From NCBI GenBank assembly GCA_964409235.1, contig CAYPCN010000015.1:1-34941 (forward strand): a stretch of DNA of 34,941 nt. The letters run 5' to 3'. The stretch is from CAINFV01 sp964409235. GTDB taxonomy: Bacteria > Chlamydiota > Chlamydiia > Chlamydiales > FEN-1388. A program made the translations under genes and the position numbers. This document shows positions 8,298 through 15,832 of the stretch, in pieces. Below the pieces are notes generated by a model, which saw nothing but the letters and a program-made list of their open reading frames with translations, did not search any database and was not told the DNA's origin. Within the stretch, counting starts at the first letter, position 1; each line of letters begins with the position of its first letter.

Positions 8298-8480
8298 GAT
8301 GAGGCACTCAGCTCTCTTGGAACGGGAGAACAGCAGTACATTTGGTGGCAGAAGGCAACCATCGCCTATTGCGACAAATGTGAAATAAGGAATCAGAACT
8401 CTTGCGCGAATCCATCGAGCGACAACGTCGTCGAAGGCGCATCTTGAATGTCTACTGCTGCTGGCTCAACGGTACAACCC
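8298..8480. other. Intergenic region between the divergent ABC-F and SpeD-like genes
   Basis: The whole gap is 8228-8615. Short open frames on the plus strand lack ribosome binding sites and show no recognisable sequence. The ABC-F promoter must lie here on the minus strand, but I see no convincing -35/-10 pair. Confidence 0.5.
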
Positions 8481-8509
8481 TTCTGTACAGAGGAACAGCA
8501 GAGTATAAT
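8481..8509 (+). promoter_or_regulatory. Probable promoter of the secreted SpeD-like gene
   Basis: TATAAT at 8504-8509 is preceded after 17 bases by TTCTGT at 8481-8486. The -10 is consensus and the -35 weak. The leader would be about 100 bases, ending in a strong AGGAGG before the start. Confidence 0.5.
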
Positions 8510-8615
8510 AGAAAAAAATTAATAGATCAAGCCGAGGATCGCCCAGAATCAATTTCCAAGAAAACTGCTCCTGTGGTATCCGAATATGTTTTTCGTTTCA
8601 CAGGAGGTTTTGTGT

Positions 8616-9059
8616 ATGAAGAAGCTGATCGTCGCCCTCATTGGAGTATGTGGGTTCATGAGCACACCTTGCGTAGCAGATGCCCCACAAGCAGCTGAAA
8701 ACTGCTTCTGGGGATATCATCTGCTGCTTGATTGCAAGTCGTGCGACAAAGCAAAAATCACAGATGGAGAGTATATCCGAAATTTTGTGAAAGTCCTCGT
8801 CCATGCCATCGATATGAAGGCATACGGAGAGCCGATTCTAGAACATTTCGCCACTCACAACCCTTTGGCTGGGGGATACTCTCTGGTACAACTGATTGAA
8901 ACCTCAGATATCACGGCTCATTTTGTCGATCTTAACGGCGATGCCTATTTTGACATTTTCTCGTGCAAGCCCTTTGACATAGCAATCGCAGAAAAAGTCG
9001 TACGCGACTGGTTCTCTCCAAAACAAGTTCGCAAAGTCTATCTAGAACGGCAAGCATAA
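8616..9059 (+). CDS. Secreted S-adenosylmethionine decarboxylase-like protein
   Basis: 147 aa from the ATG at 8616, which has a perfect AGGAGG eight bases upstream. Residues 1-22 form a signal peptide (Lys-Lys, hydrophobic core, cleavage near CVADA), so the product is probably exported. The mature part resembles the small SpeD fold: GYHLLLDCKSCD (33-44) corresponds to the first strand, and S97, H102 and C117 match the Ser63/His68/Cys83 triad of Thermotoga-type AdoMet decarboxylase with the same spacing (5 and 15). The residue before the pyruvoyl-forming serine is Thr96 instead of the usual Glu, and the His after it is Asp98. Self-processing and substrate are therefore uncertain. There is no spermidine synthase gene nearby. 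The fold is likely; the activity is inference. Confidence 0.7.
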   Translation: MKKLIVALIGVCGFMSTPCVADAPQAAENCFWGYHLLLDCKSCDKAKITDGEYIRNFVKVLVHAIDMKAYGEPILEHFATHNPLAGGYSLVQLIETSDITAHFVDLNGDAYFDIFSCKPFDIAIAEKVVRDWFSPKQVRKVYLERQA

Positions 9060-9068
9060 GACGTTCAC

Positions 9069-9094
9069 CCTCCACGGCTGTTTGGCCGTGGAGG
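9069..9094. terminator. Bidirectional terminator-like hairpin
   Basis: A perfect 10-bp stem (CCTCCACGGC and GCCGTGGAGG) with a six-base loop lies 9 bases after the SpeD-like stop, between it and the convergent ftsH. The following bases are pyrimidine-rich but not a clean T-run. Confidence 0.6.
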
Positions 9095-9179
9095 ACTTCC
9101 TCTCTTTCAACCCCACGACCTCTCCCGAGCTAGATTAGGCGAAGTGGTCGCTATACGACGATTTTCTAGAAACCGCTGC

Positions 9180-11939
9180 TTATGATGATGCTTGGTGGAC
9201 AGGGTCTGGCGGCAGAGATGAATCAGAAGGCGCAGGTTGGTCGGTTGGCGCCTCAAGAGCTTCCTTGGGAGGCGGCGGAGGCACTCTTTTTGTCTTTTCA
9301 AGAAGGGCTTTGAGCTTGCCTCGCTTCTCTTCAACATTCCACGTGCCTTTGACGATCTTTTCTATATCTTCGGCATCGAGCGTTTCAAATTCGAGCAGCA
9401 TTTCCGTCATCAATTCAATTTGGGCGCGATGCTCCATCACGAGCTTTTTCGCACGCTCATATGCAGAATCAATGAGCTGGCGTACTTCGCGGTCTATCTC
9501 TTCGGCTGTCATCTCCGAATACAATTTCTCTCGATATCCTCCAAGCCCTAGATACTGCCCGTTTTCACTGCGCTCATCGTAGGTCATAGCCCCGAGCTTT
9601 TCGCTCATTCCCCATTCACATACCATGCTACGTGCTAACTGCGTCGCCCGTTCGATGTCGTTTTTTGCACCGTTGGAAACGTCATGGATGAAGACCTCTT
9701 CTGCCGCCCGTCCTCCCATCAGGAAGGAGAGCTGGTCAATGAGTTCCTTCTTCCAATACGTCACGCGATTTTTCTTTGGCAGCACCATGGTGGCCCCAAG
9801 AGAAAACCCTCGGGGAATAATTGTGACCTTGTCGATAGGATCGATGTGCTCTACAAATGCTCCAACGACCGCATGGCCCGACTCATGGTAGGCCGTGGAC
9901 CGCTTTTCTTGTTTGTCAAGCTCAAGGTTGCGCCGTTCCTTGCCATACAGCACTTTGTCCCGCGCTTCATAGATCTCATCCATCGTCACGGCGGTCCTAT
10001 TGCGACGAGCAGCAAGGAGCGCTGCTTCATTGAGCATATTGGCAAGATCGGCTCCAGAAGAGCCTGGAGTACTCTTTGCTAAGACCATCAAATCGACCGA
10101 GTCATCAAGCTTGATCTTCCGAGCATGTACCTTGAGAATCTCATATCGCCCTTTGATATCTGGCAAAGAGATCATCACTTGGCGGTCAAACCGCCCTGGG
10201 CGTAGAAGCGCCTTATCAAGAACATCAGGACGGTTGGTCGCGGCGATGATGATAATCCCCTCTTGGGTATCAAAGCCGTCCATCTCCACTAGCAACTGAT
10301 TCAACGTCTGCTCGCGCTCATCATGGCCACCGCCAATGCCAGCACCTCGATGGCGACCAACAGCGTCAATTTCATCGATGAAAATGATGCAGGGAGCATT
10401 TTTCTTCGCGTCTTCGAACATCTTGCGGATTCGGCTTGCGCCCACGCCCACGAACATCTCGACAAAGTCAGAGCCGGAGATCGAAAAGAATGGGCAGTCT
10501 GCCTCACCTGCCACCGCTTTTGCCACCAACGTCTTCCCTGTCCCTGGAGGGCCAACACACAAAACGCCCTTGGGAATCTTGCCACCAAGAGAGGTGAACT
10601 TCTGAGGGTTCTTGAGAAATTCAACGATTTCCTGCAGCTCTTCTAAAGCGTCTTCGATACCCGCAACATCTTTAAAAGTAATGGGATTGCTGCCCTTTGG
10701 ATACAGCCGTGCAGGAGATCGGTTAAAATCCATCGGGCTTCCGCCCATCCCTTTTACTTGGCGAGAGAACGCCAGATAGAGAAGAAAGAGAATCAGCAAA
10801 AGTGGAGCAAGGCTGAGAAAATAGCCAATATAATTTGTCGGCAGCTCTTCACTCTTAAACGTTTTCTCGAGGACCTTGTTCAAAGGCTGGTCAGGAGCTT
10901 TAAAGACAGCGCCTTTGTTCGTCTCAAATTGGTTCCACTCCTCTCTTGCCGCAATAAACCACTGATGAAACGCCTCAGGAGGCTGCTTGGCAAGATCTCG
11001 AGACGAGACTTCCTCATTGTTAAAGAACCAGACGTAGTTGGCCACTGACTGCAGCGCCCGCTCCAAACGCTGGCTGTTGTCCTCGATCTTCTTTGTAAGC
11101 TCTGCATATTGATCAAGGGCTTTGGCATAATCGCGTACGCTGCGAAGAGCACGCAGGCGGGCGTGATCTTCAACTCGATCTAACGTTTGAAGGACCTGTT
11201 GAATCCCCGAGAAGGCCGTCTTCAGCGTCTGAAGCCGAAGCTCTCTCGAAGAAACCGCCGTCAGTGCCTCCTGAACCGCCACATCAATATCCCGAAGCGT
11301 CTTCTTCATTGGCTCGCTGCCAATGCCCAGAAGAGGGGATCGGAGGCTAGCGACAATGGTTTGAAGACCTTGTAAATATTCTGTCATTCTCTCGGCATCG
11401 CCACCGAGATCACGCGCAAACTCATCGCTCAGCGTAGCAAACGTTGGAGAAATAGCATCTGGAACGTCGTGAATGACAATGCGGTGTTGGTGGTCCGGAG
11501 TGTCATAGAATTCACTAAAGACTTGGTAGCCATTCACAGGTACGGGTATTCCGCTGACACCGAGGAACAACGTCGCCGCATTCACCACCTTGCGCCGAAT
11601 GACATCCATTTCTTGCTCGAGGCGAGCAAATTCGAGGCGGAGGGTATTCTGTTCCTCAATCATTTCAAGATATCGAAACCGTTGCTTCCCTACTTCCGTC
11701 TTTGCCTCGCGAAACCGCCCTGAAAAGGTGACGAGGTTTGTCTGCGTTGCTGTTTTCCGAGAGTCTTCAGGTTGCAAAAGATCGAGATTGACCACATGCT
11801 CGAGCTGATAGCTAAAAGAGACGCGAGCCGGCTTCACGCCAAAAACCGTTTGGAACAGCATGAGGGCAAAAAGAATGGTCGCTAGGAGAAACAGCAAGGA
11901 CTGCGCTTTCTTCGGTTCTGACTTCTTCTGATCGGTCAT
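9180..11939 (-). CDS. ftsH: ATP-dependent zinc metalloprotease FtsH
   Basis: 919 aa from the ATG at 11939 (AAGG about 10 bases upstream; a TTG two codons earlier is less likely). FtsH is a membrane AAA+ protease that extracts and degrades membrane and unstable cytosolic proteins. Membrane segments at about 14-34 and 371-391 frame a periplasmic region of some 335 residues with coiled-coil stretches, much longer than the roughly 75 residues of E. coli and like the chlamydial enzyme. Then come Walker A GPPGTGKT (463-470), Walker B IIFIDEID (518-525) and the zinc motif HESGH (685-689). The tail (about 886-919) is Pro-rich and disordered. It lies 43 bases after tilS on the same strand and is probably co-transcribed with it. 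All catalytic residues are intact. Confidence 0.97.
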   Translation of the reverse strand: MTDQKKSEPKKAQSLLFLLATILFALMLFQTVFGVKPARVSFSYQLEHVVNLDLLQPEDSRKTATQTNLVTFSGRFREAKTEVGKQRFRYLEMIEEQNTLRLEFARLEQEMDVIRRKVVNAATLFLGVSGIPVPVNGYQVFSEFYDTPDHQHRIVIHDVPDAISPTFATLSDEFARDLGGDAERMTEYLQGLQTIVASLRSPLLGIGSEPMKKTLRDIDVAVQEALTAVSSRELRLQTLKTAFSGIQQVLQTLDRVEDHARLRALRSVRDYAKALDQYAELTKKIEDNSQRLERALQSVANYVWFFNNEEVSSRDLAKQPPEAFHQWFIAAREEWNQFETNKGAVFKAPDQPLNKVLEKTFKSEELPTNYIGYFLSLAPLLLILFLLYLAFSRQVKGMGGSPMDFNRSPARLYPKGSNPITFKDVAGIEDALEELQEIVEFLKNPQKFTSLGGKIPKGVLCVGPPGTGKTLVAKAVAGEADCPFFSISGSDFVEMFVGVGASRIRKMFEDAKKNAPCIIFIDEIDAVGRHRGAGIGGGHDEREQTLNQLLVEMDGFDTQEGIIIIAATNRPDVLDKALLRPGRFDRQVMISLPDIKGRYEILKVHARKIKLDDSVDLMVLAKSTPGSSGADLANMLNEAALLAARRNRTAVTMDEIYEARDKVLYGKERRNLELDKQEKRSTAYHESGHAVVGAFVEHIDPIDKVTIIPRGFSLGATMVLPKKNRVTYWKKELIDQLSFLMGGRAAEEVFIHDVSNGAKNDIERATQLARSMVCEWGMSEKLGAMTYDERSENGQYLGLGGYREKLYSEMTAEEIDREVRQLIDSAYERAKKLVMEHRAQIELMTEMLLEFETLDAEDIEKIVKGTWNVEEKRGKLKALLEKTKRVPPPPPKEALEAPTDQPAPSDSSLPPDPVHQASS

Positions 11940-11982
11940 GAACAACCTTACTCTTCAAGCTTCAACACAATTCTCGGGCCCA

Positions 11983-13368
11983 TTATCGCGATCCTAGCAT
12001 GGAATATAAATTCCTGCTAGGTTGTTCACGACTCCACTTGATCGTAACCGCACAACAAGGGCTGCCGGTCGGCAGCGGAATAGTATACCCGGTTAAAGGG
12101 TCGGCAACAAGCTGAATTGCCTGAAAATCACCATCGCTAATAGCTCTCTGAACAATAGATGGCACATAGGGGCGTAAGCACGAACACCGTGGACGTTGTT
12201 TTCTGACGCGCCTCAGAAGGCGGTCGCTGGATGGGCAAAGAGTGAACGGAAAGAGAGGAATCTCCAACATCACAGCTGCGCCCGAGAACAGCTCTTTCCA
12301 TCCACCGCTCTCTGCTCCCGAGACGAGGGACGGACGCCAGCAGATCTCCCACGGCCCCATGATAGACGTACCCGCGGGCTCGGTGAAAGACGTGGGAGTA
12401 ATGAGGTGCGGCTTGGTGGAAAAAGCGGCGGCCAACCCCTTTTCGACGACCATGCCACCCTCACCAATGAAAAATCTTCGTACTCCAGGCGCCGACCCGC
12501 AAAAGGTCTCGACCGCTCGTTCCACCTGCTGACGGCTAAGGCTCGGCAGTACTGCCCTCGTACGCACACGGTCAATGAGAGAGCGAACAAGAAAGGGATA
12601 GGAACCCTCCTCCTGAGCTATTCCAAAAGCTACGCCACGGCCTTCATACAAAGCAAATCTACGCGCGCATTCTTCATGAAGATAGTGGTCCAACTCAAGA
12701 GCCTCTCTCGCCACCCGGAGAAGGCTGTCGCCAAACTCTTTTCCAAATGAAGCGCGTAACAAGGGGAAAATCGTCTCGCGCATACGAGCTCTGAGATAAC
12801 GAGAGTCCGCATTGGAGGGATCTGTCAGATAGGGGATGGCGCGTGCATGAAGATAGCCAAGAAGCTCTTCCCGCCGAATCGACAGCAAAGGTCTCACAAT
12901 GGTCAGCTCCCCTCGGGCATCTACAGGCCGCATTCCTCGGAAGGTATGCAGTGACGCTCCTTCCAAGACTCTTTTGAGCACTACTTCCTCCTGATCATCC
13001 GCCTGATGGGCCAAGAGGACGATGCGTATGCCCAGCCGATCCGCCACAGAAGAAAAACAGGCCATGCGCTCTCGTCGGCTCCAGTCCTCTGGATTGTCAC
13101 CTTGCGGACATGGTGGCAGGCGAAAGCAGGAGAAAGGGATGCCTAATGCCTTCGTCCTCTGTTCGAGGAGAGAGGCTTCTGCAGCGCTCTCCTCCCTCCA
13201 TCCGTGATCTACATGCACCGCATGGCAGCGAATGCCAATCGTATGGAGAATGTGCAAGAGCGCCGACGAATCAACACCCCCAGAAAAGCCAACAATGCAA
13301 GGAGCGTGCGGCGGTACATGGCGCGCCATGAATTGAGTTATATGATGTTCTAGTTTGTGTATGTCCAA
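11983..13368 (-). CDS. tilS: tRNA(Ile)-lysidine synthetase TilS
   Basis: 461 aa. TilS attaches lysine to C34 of tRNA-Ile(CAU), changing both its identity and its codon reading. The PP-loop motif SGGVDS is at residues 29-34, followed by VDHGWREES and HQADDQEEVVLKRVL, all standard for the N-terminal ATP-pyrophosphatase domain. The C-terminal half is the more variable tRNA-binding part. The start at 13368 is TTG with only a weak binding site; an ATG 13 codons later is too close to the PP-loop but cannot be excluded. tilS followed by ftsH is the order recalled for C. trachomatis (CT840-CT841). Divergent from lptF across 97 bases. Confidence 0.95.
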   Translation of the reverse strand: MDIHKLEHHITQFMARHVPPHAPCIVGFSGGVDSSALLHILHTIGIRCHAVHVDHGWREESAAEASLLEQRTKALGIPFSCFRLPPCPQGDNPEDWSRRERMACFSSVADRLGIRIVLLAHQADDQEEVVLKRVLEGASLHTFRGMRPVDARGELTIVRPLLSIRREELLGYLHARAIPYLTDPSNADSRYLRARMRETIFPLLRASFGKEFGDSLLRVAREALELDHYLHEECARRFALYEGRGVAFGIAQEEGSYPFLVRSLIDRVRTRAVLPSLSRQQVERAVETFCGSAPGVRRFFIGEGGMVVEKGLAAAFSTKPHLITPTSFTEPAGTSIMGPWEICWRPSLVSGAESGGWKELFSGAAVMLEIPLFPFTLCPSSDRLLRRVRKQRPRCSCLRPYVPSIVQRAISDGDFQAIQLVADPLTGYTIPLPTGSPCCAVTIKWSREQPSRNLYSMLGSR

Positions 13369-13412
13369 AGCTCGTACCGTAAAACGAGGGTCTTCGCATA
13401 TACTGTCGTGAG

Positions 13413-13442
13413 ATTATCGTGTACCTTGCCGTTATGCAACAA
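13413..13442 (-). promoter_or_regulatory. Possible tilS-ftsH promoter
   Basis: Reading the minus strand, TTGTTG (13442-13437) and GATAAT (13418-13413) are 18 bases apart. The start point would lie about 35-40 bases before the tilS start. A TATACT at 13399-13404 on the plus strand could serve lptF but lacks a clear -35. Confidence 0.4.
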
Positions 13443-13465
13443 GCCCGAAAGCGCGTACTAAAACC

Positions 13466-14647
13466 ATGACTATTTGGCACCTCGTTCATCACCTTCGTCT
13501 GCCGGTCCTCTGGAAACACATGCTGAGGCAGTATTGCCGAAATGTATGTATCTGTCTGTTTGGCATCGTCTTCCTGTTATTGTCGACCAAACTTGAAGAG
13601 GTCGCGCGCTTCATCGCCCTCGGAGCCTCCCCAGAAAAAATCCTTTTGTTCGTCCTCTACCAAATTCCCTACCTCCTTCAGATCGCCATCCCGATCTCAT
13701 CCCTCGTCGCTGGCTTCGCCGTCTTGTCATCGATGAGCGCCTCCGGAGAATTGACCGCCGCTCGATCGTCAGGATATAGTCTATCCGCCATTCTTGCTCC
13801 CCTCTCCTTCTTTAGCTTCCTCCTCAGCGTCTTGATGATGTGGGGGATGTTTGACCTCTCAGCACGGAGCCATCTGGCAGCAAAAGCATTGGAATTCGAC
13901 GTTCGAGAAGAAGAGCCATTATCCTTTGTCCAAAGTGGCCGCTTTCTCGCCGAACATGGCATCGCCCTGGAGTTGACAGGCTCTATCCGCACAGGTGGAG
14001 AGGCTAAAGACCTGCTGCTCTGCCTAGCCTCTCCTGGAAGCGACCGGCTCAGCCTCGTCATCCTCAAGAAAGCTCATGCCGAGGCCAAGGCCCTCCTCGG
14101 CACCTCCCTGACGGTGATCTCTTCGCGCACGCCTCAGAGCCAAGGGCAACCGTTTGGATCGTTGATCATTGAACATGCAGATTCCAAAAGAACGCCAACC
14201 GACTTCGTACATGAACTGGCTCAACGACGCCATTGGAAGCCAATGGCCGATCACTTCCCTCTATCGGTCGTTCGAGCACAGCAAAACGACTTGGCACGCC
14301 ATGTTGCCGCACGCGAATACCAGGGCCACTCGGCAAAACACTTAAAGAAACTTTTTCACAAATTCTCGTCGGAGCCATTTCGGCGCCTCTCTCTCTCTCT
14401 TGCCATTTTTTCCCTCTGCCTCGCTGGCGCTGTCAGCGGCATTCGCACGAGCAGGGTATCGACGCGTCTGTTCCATGCAGCAGGACCTCTTTTGGCCTTT
14501 GGGCTGTTTATTTCTGCGTATCTAGCTGGCAAAAATCTAAATGATGTCTCACCGGCTGCGATTTTTTTCTATCTACTCCCCCATCCGATTCTCTGGATTT
14601 TTGCTTCGACATTGAAAACGAGGTTGGAATATGGGCTGGAATATTGA
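13466..14647 (+). CDS. lptF: LPS export permease, LptF/YjgP family
   Basis: 393 aa. LptF/LptG form the inner-membrane dimer that, with LptB, pulls LPS out of the membrane. It has the family layout: three membrane helices at the N-terminus (about 25-45, 62-88, 104-128), a soluble domain (about 140-305) and three C-terminal helices (about 312-332, 340-358, 365-385). The segment SASGELTAARSSGYS (about 91-105) fits the conserved loop after helix 2, usually with a Glu and a small-residue run. It overlaps the next gene by 17 bases, so the two are coupled. Which of the pair is F and which is G is assigned by order only. Confidence 0.88.
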   Translation: MTIWHLVHHLRLPVLWKHMLRQYCRNVCICLFGIVFLLLSTKLEEVARFIALGASPEKILLFVLYQIPYLLQIAIPISSLVAGFAVLSSMSASGELTAARSSGYSLSAILAPLSFFSFLLSVLMMWGMFDLSARSHLAAKALEFDVREEEPLSFVQSGRFLAEHGIALELTGSIRTGGEAKDLLLCLASPGSDRLSLVILKKAHAEAKALLGTSLTVISSRTPQSQGQPFGSLIIEHADSKRTPTDFVHELAQRRHWKPMADHFPLSVVRAQQNDLARHVAAREYQGHSAKHLKKLFHKFSSEPFRRLSLSLAIFSLCLAGAVSGIRTSRVSTRLFHAAGPLLAFGLFISAYLAGKNLNDVSPAAIFFYLLPHPILWIFASTLKTRLEYGLEY

Positions 14648-15773
14648 CTGTGGCATTTCACCGCACGCGTGGCATCGGCTGGGCATCCCCACATGGTGGC
14701 GCTATCTTTTCCTGCGCTTTGCGTTGCTCGTCTCTCTCCTATCAGTCCTTGGATTTGGGCTCTTTGTCTTTGCGGATATTCTCGCCCATATTAAAGATGT
14801 CGCTGATCCCGACACCAGCTGGAACATGTGGCGCACGTATTACCTCTGCATGCTCAGCTGCCGTCTTCAGGAGCTTATCCCTTTTGCCGTTGCCGCGGCA
14901 ACGGCTCTTCTTATTCCCCGCATCGTACGTGACAATGAGCTCATCCCCCTTCTCAATGCTGGCGTCTCCCTCAAGCAGATCTTCCGTCCCTTTCTTGCCG
15001 TCGCTTTCTTGTCCTCGATGTCCATGTGGGTCAACACGCAATATGTCCTCCCTACTGCCATCCGCCATCACCGCAGGATCGTAGACTCCGATTTTGGACG
15101 TAAAACGGTTCACGAAGAGTCGTCCCGCCTTGGCGTCGTGCTCTTTCCAGACAGCAGCCGGCTGTTTTTCTTTAAGCACAATCCCATCAATAGAACGCTC
15201 TTCGATGTCTTCTGGGTGCGCTCGGCCGATTACGTCCTCCATGTCGAGCGGCTTGCCTATTTCAAAGATCGCCCGCCAGAGGGATATGGCGTCGATGTGA
15301 TCGAGAGAGATTCGTCGGGCAAGATGGCTAAGACTGCGTCGCATCCGTTTTATGAAATGGCCGAGATTCAATTCACCCGCAGCACAGTAAAAATGTCCAC
15401 CGCCGACCCTAGAGACCTTTCTCTCTCTCAACTGGTGACGTTGATGTCAAGCTTTGGCTCGTCGCGATCTCAACGGGCCACAGAAACCACCATTGCCTTT
15501 TATACAAAGCTCCTGACTCCCCTGCTTGCCATTCTTGCGGTATTGATTCCCGCTCCTTTCTGCTTTCGATTTGAGAAGCGCTACCCACAAGCCGTTCTCG
15601 TTTTCGGGTCGTTGGCAGCTCTTTTCTGCTTCCATCTCATCATCCACGCGTCAGTGATATTATCCCGCATCCCCTTTGTCCGTCCGACGCCGTTCCTCCT
15701 CATTCCATGGGTGATTGCCTTTTTCTTGGCCATGCGCATACGATCTAAAGCCGTGTACCCACCTCTCGCCTAA
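14631..15773 (+). CDS. lptG: LPS export permease, LptG/YjgQ family
   Basis: 380 aa, starting inside the end of lptF, which implies translational coupling. Three N-terminal membrane helices (about 25-50, 72-92, 114-134), a periplasmic beta-rich domain (about 135-285) and three C-terminal helices (about 285-308, 318-340, 350-368) match the YjgP/YjgQ family. The loop LIPRIVRDNELIPLLNAGVS (about 92-111) carries the conserved Asn-Glu and Gly before helix 3, a region that contacts the ATPase LptB. The homologous pair CT838-CT839 lies beside tilS in C. trachomatis (from memory). The gene ends 59 bases before the MurF-Alr fusion. Confidence 0.88.
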   Translation: MGWNIDCGISPHAWHRLGIPTWWRYLFLRFALLVSLLSVLGFGLFVFADILAHIKDVADPDTSWNMWRTYYLCMLSCRLQELIPFAVAAATALLIPRIVRDNELIPLLNAGVSLKQIFRPFLAVAFLSSMSMWVNTQYVLPTAIRHHRRIVDSDFGRKTVHEESSRLGVVLFPDSSRLFFFKHNPINRTLFDVFWVRSADYVLHVERLAYFKDRPPEGYGVDVIERDSSGKMAKTASHPFYEMAEIQFTRSTVKMSTADPRDLSLSQLVTLMSSFGSSRSQRATETTIAFYTKLLTPLLAILAVLIPAPFCFRFEKRYPQAVLVFGSLAALFCFHLIIHASVILSRIPFVRPTPFLLIPWVIAFFLAMRIRSKAVYPPLA

Positions 15774-15832
15774 AGGAGCGAGGTTTCCTCCCACCCCCTG
15801 CAAGGGATGGGCGTCCACCTCGTCAACATACG

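Noticed and set aside
14742..15431. A 229-codon open frame opposite lptG
   Set aside because: It is a shadow of lptG, with no recognisable sequence; such long antisense frames are common here opposite real genes.
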